The notes: generated by a model not told the origin, from the sequence alone. A stretch of 40,404 nucleotides of DNA from Planctomycetota bacterium (GCA_027859175.1 JAQIBG010000208.1:1-40404); one strand, 5' to 3'; shown: positions 27,627-38,076, counted from the stretch's first letter. Translations and numbers: made by a program.

Positions 27627-30600
27627 CAGCACCCTTCGCGGACTTATTCCGGATCGTCAATGTTGACGATGATGGGATCTTTTGGCACTCGTCGGGTGCT
27701 GCCAGCTATGCGTGGCTGGCGCATCCGATCAGCGCCGAGCATTTGACGGGCGCGCAGCGCCATAGCATTGCAGACCGTCTCGGCCGCGCGATTGGACGCC
27801 TGCCATCCGGCGCGACGATCCAATTCATTCAGACCGCGGTGCGCAATATCGATTGGGCGTTAGCCGACTATCAACGCCAAGGTGGCTCCCATATGCCGTT
27901 GATGCGGCAGTATGAAAGCATGCGCGTCGCATCCTTTCAGGAATGGGCACGCGGTATGGAAGAAGCGGTCGGCACGACGACGGCCGCTAAAGACATCCAA
28001 GTCATGATTGTGCTCACCCTTTTTGAGCACCAAGACAAGGCAAGCATGGAGGTCGTGCGCGACTTTAAGGATGCGCTCAGCCGGCCATACCAAAGCCAAG
28101 AAGGGCTCTCACAGGTTGGAATGCTGCGTGCGCACACGCGCACTGAAGAAGCCATCATGGGACTCCGGCAAACGATGCTGAATCAAGTATCGATGCTGGA
28201 GGAAGTCTTTCACGCAGTGCGGATGCCGTGCATCCAAGCACAGAGCGATACCTTCGTGCGTTTCGTGCGGACGATGATCCATCCCAATACAGGGCCGCGT
28301 GAACCAGTCGTCGTGGACGCATCCCTGTATCTGCCCGAGTTGATCTGTCGGACGACCATTGAGACGGATAGTCGCGGCAAGTTCCTTGTGAGCGATGATG
28401 TCCACCAGGGCATGCTCACCGCCGAGAGCTGGCCACGCGACAACCTCTATGCCGGCATGTTGTCGCTAACGAACCAGAACCTCGATAATGAGTTGGCTCC
28501 GATCGATCTGATGCGGGATGCCGTGATCTGCCTTAACTGTCGTGTGGTTGATCGGCAGGAAGCGCTTGAGTGGGTCGATGAGCGCGAACGTTTAGCGTCT
28601 GGCGATACCGACCGCACGGAAAACCGCGAAGTGTTCGCTGATATTGAGGCGTGCCGGCACTGGGTGAAAACCCAGAATAGGCGAATGGTTGACGTGGAGC
28701 TCTCAGTTAAAGTCGTGGGCGAAGACGCAGCCAGCTGTGCGGACAACATGGTCAAGGCGCAGAGCTATTTCCAGGCTTTGGAATTCGGCATGCGCATTGA
28801 GGACCATGATGCGCTGACGATCTGGGCCGAGCAGTTGCCAGGGGGCTATCAACGAAACGCGTCCGCTGATAGTGGGTATCGCGCGCGTCGCCGCCTGGAT
28901 ATCGCAGCCGGTGCCCTGGCACCCATCTACCAAAGCGGGCGCGGAACGCGGCGCTTTGTGCACATGTGCTTTAATGAGCACTTTGAGCCATTTGCGTTTA
29001 ACCAATTCGACCACCCCCGCGCCTTTAACCTGGCTGTCGTCGCGGAGTCGGGTGGTGGGAAGTCACAACGGATCACGGATATCATTACTGATCACATGCG
29101 CGCACCTAATGCGTGGACGTCGATCGTTGACTTCGGCGGTAGTTTTGTGCCGACGATGGCGCTGTTTGATCAAGAAGGATTGGATGTTCGCCTCTCACTG
29201 AAGCGTCGCGAACCCATGAATGTGTTTGCCGGCCCGGGTGACGTGTGCATTCCGATGCTTTTGGACTGGTTACCAGGACTCGCCTTGGCAGAGGGCGAGC
29301 ACCTGGCTCCGACGACGGTGGCTAAAATTGAAGGCGCGTTGCGGAGCGCTTACAAAAGTAAGCTGAAACGGAACGTCGAGTTCTATAGCGATGAGGACCT
29401 TCTAGAGCAAACGCGCGGGGCCTTCCCGACCAATGTCCGAAAGCGTTTCTCGATCGCGTGCTTGAATGAAGAACAGCAGACCTACGTGGCTGACCTTTTG
29501 CGCGGCGATGAAGTGGCGGTACCACGATTCCAGGTCTATTACGTCATGCGGCTGCGCAAATACACCAGCAAGCACAACGTTGTTGTCGACGTGCGATCGC
29601 TGGGCGATATCGACCGCGAGATTCTCGAGCGCTTGCGCGCTGAGTTTGCGTATGTTGAGGAGGTCGAAGGCGAAGCCTACGTGCTGTCAACAGAGCGAAC
29701 GATGGCCGATACGTTGGGGCGTCAAGGTTGGGTCATCGAGGTCGATGACGACTGCCAGTTGGTCGAAGCCGAGCGCCAGGAGGACTATGAAGCCCTGATC
29801 AAGGCCGGCGTCTCTGTGATCTATGATGATGACTACATGGAGGAAAACCGGGAGCGCATTACGATTGACCTTGCCGCACGGTTTGGGCGCAACCATGCCC
29901 AACTGGAAGAATTCATCGCCCACGATCTCAGGCAAATTGATGCCCGAGAGTATTGGGACGTGTTGGTTGGTTTTGTGGACGTTCAGGATGAGGTGATATT
30001 TTCGGACTTTATTCGCGAAGCGAAGAACACACAGGATCCAGAGTTGCTCGGCTTTATCGAGCGCTTGGGTCTCTGGTATGGCGAAGGCGCCTATGCCGAA
30101 TTCTTTGACCGCCGTGGCGGTCCGGATGTTGGCGAGTACGCTATTCTCAACTTCGATTTCAAGCCAATCTTTAAGGCGCAGAAAGCGTTTGTCATCGCTA
30201 TGTTGGGCGCGGTATTGACCCGTATTCTCGTGTTCTGCGACTCATACTTTACGATGAACCTGCGCAAGATGATCGTAGTCGATGAATTCCAGCAATTCCG
30301 CACGCTGGGGCCGACGATCGAAAAGTTCATGCACACGGTCACACTGCAAGCGCGCAAGAGTGGGTACGGCGCGACGGTCGGGACGCAAAAGTTTGAGCAC
30401 CTCAAAGAAGCGAACCTGATCGATCAGTTCCAACACTTCCTCATTGGCGGTCAGTTGCCGAGTTCTCATGCGATTATGCGCAAGGAGCTCGATCTTAACG
30501 ACGAGCAATTGTACGTGGCCAGTAAGGCCCAACTGAGACCAGGCAAGTACAGCGACTTTCTCTTGTACATCCCGGCTACCGGCGTGTGCGACATCACGCG

Positions 30601-30793
30601 CAGTGTACCGACCGCATTCGAGTTGTGGTTGCGCACGACGTACGGACCGGAGCGCGAGATGCGCAACGAAAAGGCACTCTTTTATCAACGGGAAATGGGA
30701 TATTCGCCTGCGAAGGCGATTATCATGGCATGTAAGGACCTCGCAGAAGAGCACCCGCGTGGCCTGCGGCCCAAGGAAGGCGTATCGATATGA
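27623..30793 (+). CDS. traC: TraC/VirB4 family conjugation ATPase
   Basis: Walker A AESGGGKS (29042-29065), Walker B KMIVVDEFQQF, typical length and order. Confidence 0.92.
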   Translation: MTAPFADLFRIVNVDDDGIFWHSSGAASYAWLAHPISAEHLTGAQRHSIADRLGRAIGRLPSGATIQFIQTAVRNIDWALADYQRQGGSHMPLMRQYESMRVASFQEWARGMEEAVGTTTAAKDIQVMIVLTLFEHQDKASMEVVRDFKDALSRPYQSQEGLSQVGMLRAHTRTEEAIMGLRQTMLNQVSMLEEVFHAVRMPCIQAQSDTFVRFVRTMIHPNTGPREPVVVDASLYLPELICRTTIETDSRGKFLVSDDVHQGMLTAESWPRDNLYAGMLSLTNQNLDNELAPIDLMRDAVICLNCRVVDRQEALEWVDERERLASGDTDRTENREVFADIEACRHWVKTQNRRMVDVELSVKVVGEDAASCADNMVKAQSYFQALEFGMRIEDHDALTIWAEQLPGGYQRNASADSGYRARRRLDIAAGALAPIYQSGRGTRRFVHMCFNEHFEPFAFNQFDHPRAFNLAVVAESGGGKSQRITDIITDHMRAPNAWTSIVDFGGSFVPTMALFDQEGLDVRLSLKRREPMNVFAGPGDVCIPMLLDWLPGLALAEGEHLAPTTVAKIEGALRSAYKSKLKRNVEFYSDEDLLEQTRGAFPTNVRKRFSIACLNEEQQTYVADLLRGDEVAVPRFQVYYVMRLRKYTSKHNVVVDVRSLGDIDREILERLRAEFAYVEEVEGEAYVLSTERTMADTLGRQGWVIEVDDDCQLVEAERQEDYEALIKAGVSVIYDDDYMEENRERITIDLAARFGRNHAQLEEFIAHDLRQIDAREYWDVLVGFVDVQDEVIFSDFIREAKNTQDPELLGFIERLGLWYGEGAYAEFFDRRGGPDVGEYAILNFDFKPIFKAQKAFVIAMLGAVLTRILVFCDSYFTMNLRKMIVVDEFQQFRTLGPTIEKFMHTVTLQARKSGYGATVGTQKFEHLKEANLIDQFQHFLIGGQLPSSHAIMRKELDLNDEQLYVASKAQLRPGKYSDFLLYIPATGVCDITRSVPTAFELWLRTTYGPEREMRNEKALFYQREMGYSPAKAIIMACKDLAEEHPRGLRPKEGVSI

Positions 30794-31143
30794 AAACAAT
30801 ACTCTTAGGTTTTGTGATCGTGGCAGTCGTACTCGGCACGGGGTGCCAAGCACATCGTGGGGCTGATGATCGGGTTACCGATGATGACCTGGTGCTGCGC
30901 GAGGAGACGCGCGGGCCTGCCTACGCGGTCGTCGCGCTACGCGAGGTCGATCGGGCACGGTTAAGCGGCAACGTGGTAATTCTCACGAGTGGCAGCGAAC
31001 CGGTCTATGTGCGGTCAACGGCGATTCACGCGGTGGCCACCGAGGATGCCCGCAATCAACTCGGCCATGAAGAAGAATTGCTGCGCTCCATTAAAGAGTT
31101 GCGTGACTCGGTCCAGGAGCAGCAGGCGGGAGCGCCAGAGTGA
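30790..31143 (+). CDS. Small lipoprotein
   Basis: Lipobox LGTGC; ATG overlaps the TraC stop. Confidence 0.6.
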   Translation: MKTILLGFVIVAVVLGTGCQAHRGADDRVTDDDLVLREETRGPAYAVVALREVDRARLSGNVVILTSGSEPVYVRSTAIHAVATEDARNQLGHEEELLRSIKELRDSVQEQQAGAPE

Positions 31144-31514
31144 GAGCTCTCGTGTTTTCCCTTGCCGTCGTTGCATTGCTGGCCGCAGGGTGCGGTCAAG
31201 TTGAACGACCGCGCGCCGAACGCTTAATCAGCGACCCAGAGCATGATCACGCCGAAGAGGTCGCGACCAAGCTGGCCATTTTACACGCGGCGCATGACGA
31301 GCCTATGCTACCGGTTCCGGATGGGCACACCGGTATCGATGGGAAGCTGGTGGTCACGTATGTGGACCTAGCGCGACAAGCAGCCATGGCGAAAGACTGG
31401 GCGACGGCCGACGCGGCCTTGGCCAAGGCGCAACTATTGCTGGAAGGGCGTATCGCCAAACAGCAAGCGGTGGTCCACCTCATGACGCTGTCGATCGACG
31501 GAGACGAGCCATGA
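31140..31514 (+). CDS. Small lipoprotein
   Basis: GTG start overlapping the upstream stop; lipobox LAAGC. Confidence 0.6.
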   Translation: MRALVFSLAVVALLAAGCGQVERPRAERLISDPEHDHAEEVATKLAILHAAHDEPMLPVPDGHTGIDGKLVVTYVDLARQAAMAKDWATADAALAKAQLLLEGRIAKQQAVVHLMTLSIDGDEP

Positions 31515-31825
31515 CGATCCTTGCGAAGTGGGCAAAACATACGGCGATTGTCTTCGCCTTTCTGTTGGCTAGTGGTTTTTTAGCGGCGCTGTGGCGCGGA
31601 CTGGATCTGTGGGAGCGCACGGTGCAAGGCGATGCGGTGCGGGTCCAGATTGAGATGGAGCGGCATCAAGTGTGGCAGCGCATGGTGCAACAGGGGATGA
31701 TGGGACCGGCTGAGTTGACCGCGCAGGGTCAGGCCGTCGAAAGGGACGTCCTGCAGCAGGCAGGAAGAGTGCCGGAATCGTTTGAGGTCCCAGCGTCTGT
31801 TGGGGCCGGTGGTGCCCCTCAATGA
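31511..31825 (+). CDS. Small single-TM protein
   Basis: 104 aa, N-terminal TM, overlapping start and stop junctions. Confidence 0.55.
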   Translation: MTILAKWAKHTAIVFAFLLASGFLAALWRGLDLWERTVQGDAVRVQIEMERHQVWQRMVQQGMMGPAELTAQGQAVERDVLQQAGRVPESFEVPASVGAGGAPQ

Positions 31826-32586
31826 GCGACTCGGTCGCGGTTCCTGTTACGGTTGGCACGGTGCTGAAGGGCGTTGTGGTCGACTACCAGGGGGAAGACC
31901 TGGTCGCGATTACCATCGCCGAGACGGGCGTCACGGTTCCGGCGCAAGCGTCGGGTTTAGTGATCCCGCCAGGGAATGAGCGCGCGGTTCGCGAGCGTCG
32001 CTGGGATGCCCTCATGGCGTCTCAGGGACGTGTTGACGCGGTTGTGCTTGGCTGGCATCAGGGCCTAGCGCAAGTCTTACTGCGCGACGACCACGGGCAC
32101 GTGATCGACGCGGATGCCGTTGAGCTCGGGATCGCGACACCACTCGGCATAAGTCTGCGGTCGGATGTTAAAGGGCACAAGGAGCTGATACAGGCAGTGA
32201 TGGTCGCAGCCCGGCGCAGCGCGGGCCTGTGGGCAGACAAGGACGTTGCTGAAGCGACCTGGGAGACGGTCGGCTCACAGATGCCACCAGGTGCGATGGA
32301 CCGCATCCGGCCGGCGTGGTTTGAAGATCACCCAATTCTGACCTTGTGCATGATTGGAGTGGTCGTGATCGCACTTTGGGTTCGCGCACAGTCGATGCGC
32401 GTCGCTACGGCGGGCGCGGAAGCCTCAGAAGAAGAGCGTGGCAAGATTCGCAAGACGCTTGAATGGGTCATGCGTGCGCACGGGCAGTTTATCCTCCCGC
32501 GCCCCCCGGTGGCGCAGTCTCAAGATCCATTAGATCAGCGCGAAGAAACAGGTGCCGAAGCCGGCCCGCAAAAGGGAAAGCAGTAA
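31822..32586 (+). CDS. Membrane protein of unknown function
   Basis: 254 aa; beta-rich N-terminus, TM ILTLCMIGVVVIALWV near the C-terminus. Confidence 0.6.
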   Translation: MSDSVAVPVTVGTVLKGVVVDYQGEDLVAITIAETGVTVPAQASGLVIPPGNERAVRERRWDALMASQGRVDAVVLGWHQGLAQVLLRDDHGHVIDADAVELGIATPLGISLRSDVKGHKELIQAVMVAARRSAGLWADKDVAEATWETVGSQMPPGAMDRIRPAWFEDHPILTLCMIGVVVIALWVRAQSMRVATAGAEASEEERGKIRKTLEWVMRAHGQFILPRPPVAQSQDPLDQREETGAEAGPQKGKQ

Positions 32587-32593
32587 GGACGAG

Positions 32594-33550
32594 ATGGTTA
32601 TTAAATCGGTGACGGCATTGATAACAGGAACACTCTGTGCGGTAACGGTCGGCCTGCCAGCCGTGGATTACGTACTCCCGCGCAATCAGACCAAAAAACG
32701 CGAGGCCTATCTGGACATCCGCAGCATCGCGGCCGATGTCGCCTCGCCGATGACGCGCACCCAGCCGGGCACAAGCGTACGCGGCAACGGTACGCTGAGC
32801 ATCCTCTATGACAATGAACGGCTCTATCGTGAAGAGGTCGTGCCGGCAGCGAATCGCGACGAAGGAACGCAGCACACGTTAGCAGCACGCTTACGCCTGC
32901 GTATCACCGGCTCCTGGTCGACGGAGGTAGCGGTTCGGGGCATCATAGCGAAAGCTTACGATGGCGCAGATATCAGTACGCTCGATTCCCTGGCGATTTA
33001 TCAACTCTACGATCAACGGTATCGCGGTGCGAACCTGGTCATGGGGCTTGGGTGGCCAGTCGGTCGCGGGAAACCGCTGAGCGAAGGGCATTCGGTTGAC
33101 GAAGTGCGGCCCGATGCAGTCGTGGGCCTCCGCATGACAGAACACGCGTATTTCAACGTGTTCCATCTGAACATCAACGGACGCTACGGCGATTCGATCG
33201 TCTACGTCACTGATCGGGATCGCCCCGTTGATGATGGCCCCGGCATCTTGGAAGGCGAGTGGGTTGGGGACCGCCTGCGGTTAAACGCGAGCTTCGGGTG
33301 GACCTGGCGTCCGATCTGGTGGTATCGGGTCGGTGCCGAAGCGGAGGCGACGATGGATTGGCTGTACGGCGTTAAGGGGAGTGAAAATCAGGAACTGCGA
33401 GACCGGCGCTTCCGCATCGAGCTGTTCCAAGAGTTCACCTGGTCGCCGAATGCGTCATTCGTCGCAGCGGTGGGCGTTGACCCCGATACGCTTAAGGAGC
33501 TTGAGGAGCATGCAATCCTTGGTTCGGCTGGCCTGGTTCTGCGTTTCTAA
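32594..33550 (+). CDS. Putative outer-membrane beta-barrel protein
   Basis: Signal-like N-terminus, alternating amphipathic strands, C-terminal strand ending in Phe (AILGSAGLVLRF); AAGGA before ATG 32594. Confidence 0.55.
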   Translation: MVIKSVTALITGTLCAVTVGLPAVDYVLPRNQTKKREAYLDIRSIAADVASPMTRTQPGTSVRGNGTLSILYDNERLYREEVVPAANRDEGTQHTLAARLRLRITGSWSTEVAVRGIIAKAYDGADISTLDSLAIYQLYDQRYRGANLVMGLGWPVGRGKPLSEGHSVDEVRPDAVVGLRMTEHAYFNVFHLNINGRYGDSIVYVTDRDRPVDDGPGILEGEWVGDRLRLNASFGWTWRPIWWYRVGAEAEATMDWLYGVKGSENQELRDRRFRIELFQEFTWSPNASFVAAVGVDPDTLKELEEHAILGSAGLVLRF

Positions 33551-33552
33551 AG

Positions 33553-34200
33553 ATGTTCGGTCTTCTCGCGCGCTTAGTGGTGTTTTTTCTTTGGGTCACC
33601 ATGGTGTCAGCCTTGGTTGCAGTCCTGACCGCTGGTTTCACCAGCGTCGAGCGTATTGACCAGGCGTATGTGCGCGAAGTGCGCGCCATGCGCTGGCTGG
33701 GGCCAGGCGTCAGCGAAGAGAAGCGCATAGGCCCGGAGCGCCGGGGCCTTGCGGCCGGCAACTGGATTGCCGACCAAATCGATGCGATCGCCCTGCCCAA
33801 CGGCGGGAGCCGCTTGGGCGACGGTGTTCGTGAGGGCGTCCGTCGTACAGGGCTCCGAGCGTGGTGGCAACGTCAACGCCCGCATGTGAATGCGTTCCTC
33901 CCCACGCTGGTCATGCGCCTTGAAGCATTTTTCGTGTCGATGGCCTTGGCCTGTCCCCTATTGATCAGTTGCTATTTCGTTGGTGAGTTTCTCGGGCGCA
34001 AAGCGATGGCAGCCGGCGAGCTCAAACGGGAGAGTACCGTGAATGCGTGGAAATGGGGGTTCCGTAGCGTGGTCCAAGCGATGGCGATTGCGGCAGGCTT
34101 GGTGGTCGCACCGCCTGTTGCCTGGTGGATTGTGCCAGGGATTGCGGTGCTGGGTCTCTGCGCGGTACAGGTGCGACGGTACTTCCCGGAGATCGTGTGA
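33553..34200 (+). CDS. DUF4400/TIGR03747-like integrating-conjugative-element membrane protein
   Basis: 215 aa, TMs at both ends, immediately upstream of the coupling protein as in ICE clusters. Confidence 0.5.
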   Translation: MFGLLARLVVFFLWVTMVSALVAVLTAGFTSVERIDQAYVREVRAMRWLGPGVSEEKRIGPERRGLAAGNWIADQIDAIALPNGGSRLGDGVREGVRRTGLRAWWQRQRPHVNAFLPTLVMRLEAFFVSMALACPLLISCYFVGEFLGRKAMAAGELKRESTVNAWKWGFRSVVQAMAIAAGLVVAPPVAWWIVPGIAVLGLCAVQVRRYFPEIV

Positions 34201-37200
34201 TGGCCGTTGAAGTACCCGTCAATACGCAGGCAGCTTTTGAAAACATGCTGCCGAACCCCATCCGCTCCGCGCGTCTGTTGCGGATTTGGGGGACCATTGC
34301 GGTCGCAATGGTCGCAGCCTTAACGCCGTTCCTGCTGGATTATTGGGTGGTTGCGGCGCTGTTGATGCTCTCGGGGACCACGGCAGTGGTCTGGAGCATG
34401 GTGCTCATCCAACGCGCGCGGCGCGATGAGATCGAGCTGTATAAGAGTCGCCTCTACAGCATCAAAGCCTTGCCGGCACACCCTGACGAAGCGCAGCAGG
34501 AAAAGAAGGACATCAAACTCCCGCTCGCAGAACGGGAGGGCCAGTGGTGGCGACAGCGCGGCCCGAGTTTCACTCACGAGCAGATCGAAGAGACCATCTA
34601 CCAGGCGAACGGGGATGAGCGCACACAGTGCTACTGGCGCCGCGTCCTGGTTCCGGAGACGGCCACCCAACATCGGGCGTTCGCGGTGTATGTGCGCGAA
34701 AAGTGCCCGGAACTGTATCGGATCATTGCCGAGTGGTGGAAAGAGTTCCACGCCGATGAAGTGGCCAGTCAGCTTTGGGCTGGGCAGACCTTCGAGGGGC
34801 TGGACTTTGACGGTCAGGCCTTGGTGCGCACACGCACCGAGGTCGAGTTTTTGACCGGCTGTCACATTGCGCTCGAACCAGATACGTGGCTGGTGCGTGA
34901 AGATAAACGGCCGAGTCATCGGACGTATAGCCTTTTACGGCAACGCCTGGCAGCCGTGCTGCCAGGGGGGGCACCTGCTACCGCGATTATCGATGCTGCG
35001 CCGTGGGTGTGGCGACCGATCCGCAAAAAGCTGTATGTTGGGAAGGGCTATCAGTGGGGGAACGACCACTGCCTCGCCATGCATTACTCGCGCTACTTTG
35101 CGAAGGGACAAGTCCGCAAGGGTCGCCATAAAAAGGCAGCCAAAGAGGGCGAAGACCTGCGAGCAGATCCCCGCTTCCTGGGGCTAGATTGGCGCAAGAT
35201 CGCGCCGGTATGGACAGACTACGAGAAAGACCTGAAACAGCACACGCTGTTTATGGGTGCGAGTGGCTACGGTAAAACCCGTGGCGTTGAGCCCCTTTTG
35301 ATTCAATCAATCTACAATGGGTCAGCGGTGGTCTGGAAAGATCCCAAGGTAGACAATGAGGCCGTTGCGCTCATCGCCCATCACGCGAAACTGGCCGGCC
35401 GCGAGCAGCAAATCGTCTTTCTATCCGTTTCGCGACCCGAATTGCCATACAATTGCAGCTTTAACCCGATTAGCGGTTTTCACGACCCAAGCCAGATTGG
35501 CAACATCCTAGCCGGCATGATGCCGGCGGATGCGGGGCAAAATCAATTCTTCCTTGAAGAGGCCAAGAACACGGGGCGCATCGTAGGCACTCAAGTTGAC
35601 TGGGTGAACAAATGGATGTCGCTGCTCAGCGACGGCGACGATCTCGCGTGGCATCCGCCGCGCCTGGTATTGTGGCTTGAATGGGCGCGCGTGAACAAGC
35701 TCCACGTGGCGTCCGACAGCGAAAAGGGATCGGAGCGCAAGACACGCATCGATGCGAGTTGGGCGGAGTTTCTGGAATCCGAGAAGCGCTTGCGTGCCGA
35801 GGACCGTGATTACCGGCCGCGGTCACCGGGCGAAGAGTGCCTCTTCACGCTTTGGAACCAACCGCAGTATTGTGCGCGGTGGTGGAAACTGCACTTCGGG
35901 CACCTCAATGATTTTGCGCTGAATAATCGGCAACGACTGTTCAGCTGGACGATGCGCCTGGTCTTTCCCTATCTCTGTATCGAAGAGGATCGTTTCCGCG
36001 ACCCGCTGTTCCCGGTCTCAGACAACCTTGAAGTGGTGACGGGCTATACGCCCCCGATGCAGCCTGCCAACAAAGAGAAGGCCACCCCATTGGTGGAGGT
36101 GTACGAACGAGCGAGCACGCACATCCTGGAACCGAACGGCATGTTGCGCGCGGACACCAAGCGCAATAGCTGGGCCTATCTGTATGAAGTGGCTCTTGAT
36201 GCGACACAGCTACCGCAGGTGCATCATATTCTAGAGCGCATGCAACGCAGCATTGGGGAACTGCTTGGTTCCATCAAGCGACCGCCGGAAGAGTACGGCC
36301 AAGCCGTGGCGAACTTGCGTGCGCCCATCAATGAGATCGTCGCTGGCGAAAAGTTTGAACTGCTGTGCTCGGCGGACCCGGACATTACCTGGAAGCGGAT
36401 TCACGAAGAGAAGCTGATCGTCATCTTAGCCTTGGGCTCGATGACGGACCAGAAGGCGTCGGACGCAGTCAGTAAGGCGTTCGTGCAGAGCTTGCTCGGA
36501 TATGGCGGGCATATTCAGGACCGTGGCGGTGCTGATCTCGATTTGCTCTACGTGGGCGACGAAATGTTCAGTTGGATTACGGCCGACTGGGCATCGATTG
36601 TCGATAAACTCCGTGGAACGGGCGTTCGGACCGTAGGCCTTTGTCAGTCAGAGGCCGGCATGCGGTACGCGACGAAGAACCCTGATCTGTTTACGCATAT
36701 CGTCACCAATGTGACGAATCGTTACACGTGCGCGAGCCCCAACCGTGCGGACCAGGAGGCGTTTACGAACGGCCTTGGAACGGTGATTGGATTTGTGCCG
36801 GTCAGAACGGTCACAGAGACGCCAGCACTCGGTTCGGCGGGCAACCAGCAGGTCAGTCAATTCTCGGGCTCTGAGTCCTGGAACTGGACCTCGGAAAAAC
36901 TGCCGAAGCTGGAGCCCGAGTATATTGGCAAGATGCCCATCGGCATGTTCTTCCGTCGCGTGCAAGATCTGCTCCACGTCTACCAGGCGCCACTGGTTGA
37001 ACGAGCCCCGGTGAGCTACCTCGCGCAGGTAGGGATGGATGCGAAGAACAATCGCTGCTTGCTTGAGGGGATCGATTACGGTGTGGCCGGTGGCGATCAC
37101 CTGAGACGCCTGCAGGGGTGGGGCAGTGCCGAGCGCCTGTTCACGTCCGCCGATGCCAACAACACGTCGCACCTCGACGTGGTCGCGCCCGTGTCGGCTA

Positions 37201-38030
37201 CTCCCGTGCCTGCCGCTGCCAGCCTGCCGCAAACGATCCTCCAGGAGATCAGTCTAGCGACGGGTGATGACGGCCCCATCAGTGATGAGGAAGCGGCGAA
37301 GCTCGCGGCCGAGCAGGCGCAGGCAGATGCCTTCCAGGCGGCACTCAGTGCCGAAGGCATGGGCGACGACGAAGACGACGACGAACAAGCCTTTGTGGCC
37401 GAGATGGAGCGGCGCGCACAAGCACAGGAAGCCGCAGATGCGATCGATGAACCCGAGGTTATCGATGACGAAGACGGGGACGACCTGCCGCCGGGTGACG
37501 ATGACGACCCGAGTGATGACGATGATGACCCCTGGGCTGCGGTTGAATCGGGGGCTGAAGAGGCGCCCGAGGATGACTGGTGGGACCAGGACGGGCCGCT
37601 TCCCGTGGATCAGGAGCCGACCGAACCGGTCGCCGTTGAACTGACCGATGACCGGGGGGGCTATCAGAAGGGCCATCGTGACCGCAAGGGGCGTAAAACG
37701 GGCTCATGGACCGTACATGAACCCAACGGGGACGCGGTCGCCGAGGTGCTCTATCGAGAGGATGCGCCAGTTGCAGAGCGGCCAGCAGGACCGAGTGTCA
37801 GCGAGCAGGAAAAATGCCGCGAAGCCTACCCGGAACACGACGGGTGGGTGTACTGCGGGCTGCGCATGGCGGGCAAGCGGATCTTCAGTTGGCTGGTGCT
37901 TGATGAAGAGGATCGCACGCGAGAGCGCCATCGCTACGGGATGGACGGACGGCCAAAGGGCGTCTGGGAGGTGCTCGATGAAACGGGTGCAACTATTGAA
38001 ACGAAGCCAGCCCCGCTAGAGGGACCGTGA
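34200..38030 (+). CDS. traD: TraD/VirD4-type coupling protein (T4CP) with acidic and MORN/YwqK-like C-terminal tail
   Basis: Two N-terminal TMs, Walker A MGASGYGKT (35256-35279), DLDLLYVGDEMF Walker B-like; ATG at 34200 in TGATG overlap. Confidence 0.85.
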   Translation: MAVEVPVNTQAAFENMLPNPIRSARLLRIWGTIAVAMVAALTPFLLDYWVVAALLMLSGTTAVVWSMVLIQRARRDEIELYKSRLYSIKALPAHPDEAQQEKKDIKLPLAEREGQWWRQRGPSFTHEQIEETIYQANGDERTQCYWRRVLVPETATQHRAFAVYVREKCPELYRIIAEWWKEFHADEVASQLWAGQTFEGLDFDGQALVRTRTEVEFLTGCHIALEPDTWLVREDKRPSHRTYSLLRQRLAAVLPGGAPATAIIDAAPWVWRPIRKKLYVGKGYQWGNDHCLAMHYSRYFAKGQVRKGRHKKAAKEGEDLRADPRFLGLDWRKIAPVWTDYEKDLKQHTLFMGASGYGKTRGVEPLLIQSIYNGSAVVWKDPKVDNEAVALIAHHAKLAGREQQIVFLSVSRPELPYNCSFNPISGFHDPSQIGNILAGMMPADAGQNQFFLEEAKNTGRIVGTQVDWVNKWMSLLSDGDDLAWHPPRLVLWLEWARVNKLHVASDSEKGSERKTRIDASWAEFLESEKRLRAEDRDYRPRSPGEECLFTLWNQPQYCARWWKLHFGHLNDFALNNRQRLFSWTMRLVFPYLCIEEDRFRDPLFPVSDNLEVVTGYTPPMQPANKEKATPLVEVYERASTHILEPNGMLRADTKRNSWAYLYEVALDATQLPQVHHILERMQRSIGELLGSIKRPPEEYGQAVANLRAPINEIVAGEKFELLCSADPDITWKRIHEEKLIVILALGSMTDQKASDAVSKAFVQSLLGYGGHIQDRGGADLDLLYVGDEMFSWITADWASIVDKLRGTGVRTVGLCQSEAGMRYATKNPDLFTHIVTNVTNRYTCASPNRADQEAFTNGLGTVIGFVPVRTVTETPALGSAGNQQVSQFSGSESWNWTSEKLPKLEPEYIGKMPIGMFFRRVQDLLHVYQAPLVERAPVSYLAQVGMDAKNNRCLLEGIDYGVAGGDHLRRLQGWGSAERLFTSADANNTSHLDVVAPVSATPVPAAASLPQTILQEISLATGDDGPISDEEAAKLAAEQAQADAFQAALSAEGMGDDEDDDEQAFVAEMERRAQAQEAADAIDEPEVIDDEDGDDLPPGDDDDPSDDDDDPWAAVESGAEEAPEDDWWDQDGPLPVDQEPTEPVAVELTDDRGGYQKGHRDRKGRKTGSWTVHEPNGDAVAEVLYREDAPVAERPAGPSVSEQEKCREAYPEHDGWVYCGLRMAGKRIFSWLVLDEEDRTRERHRYGMDGRPKGVWEVLDETGATIETKPAPLEGP

Positions 38031-38048
38031 TGCAACTCTTTTGTTGCA
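38031..38048. promoter_or_regulatory. Inverted repeat TGCAAC-TCTTTT-GTTGCA, candidate operator
   Basis: Exact 6-bp arms immediately after the traD stop; not followed by a T-tract; half-site resembles 10023-10036. Confidence 0.4.
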
Positions 38049-38076
38049 GAAACGGTGAAGCTATTATCATACTCAT

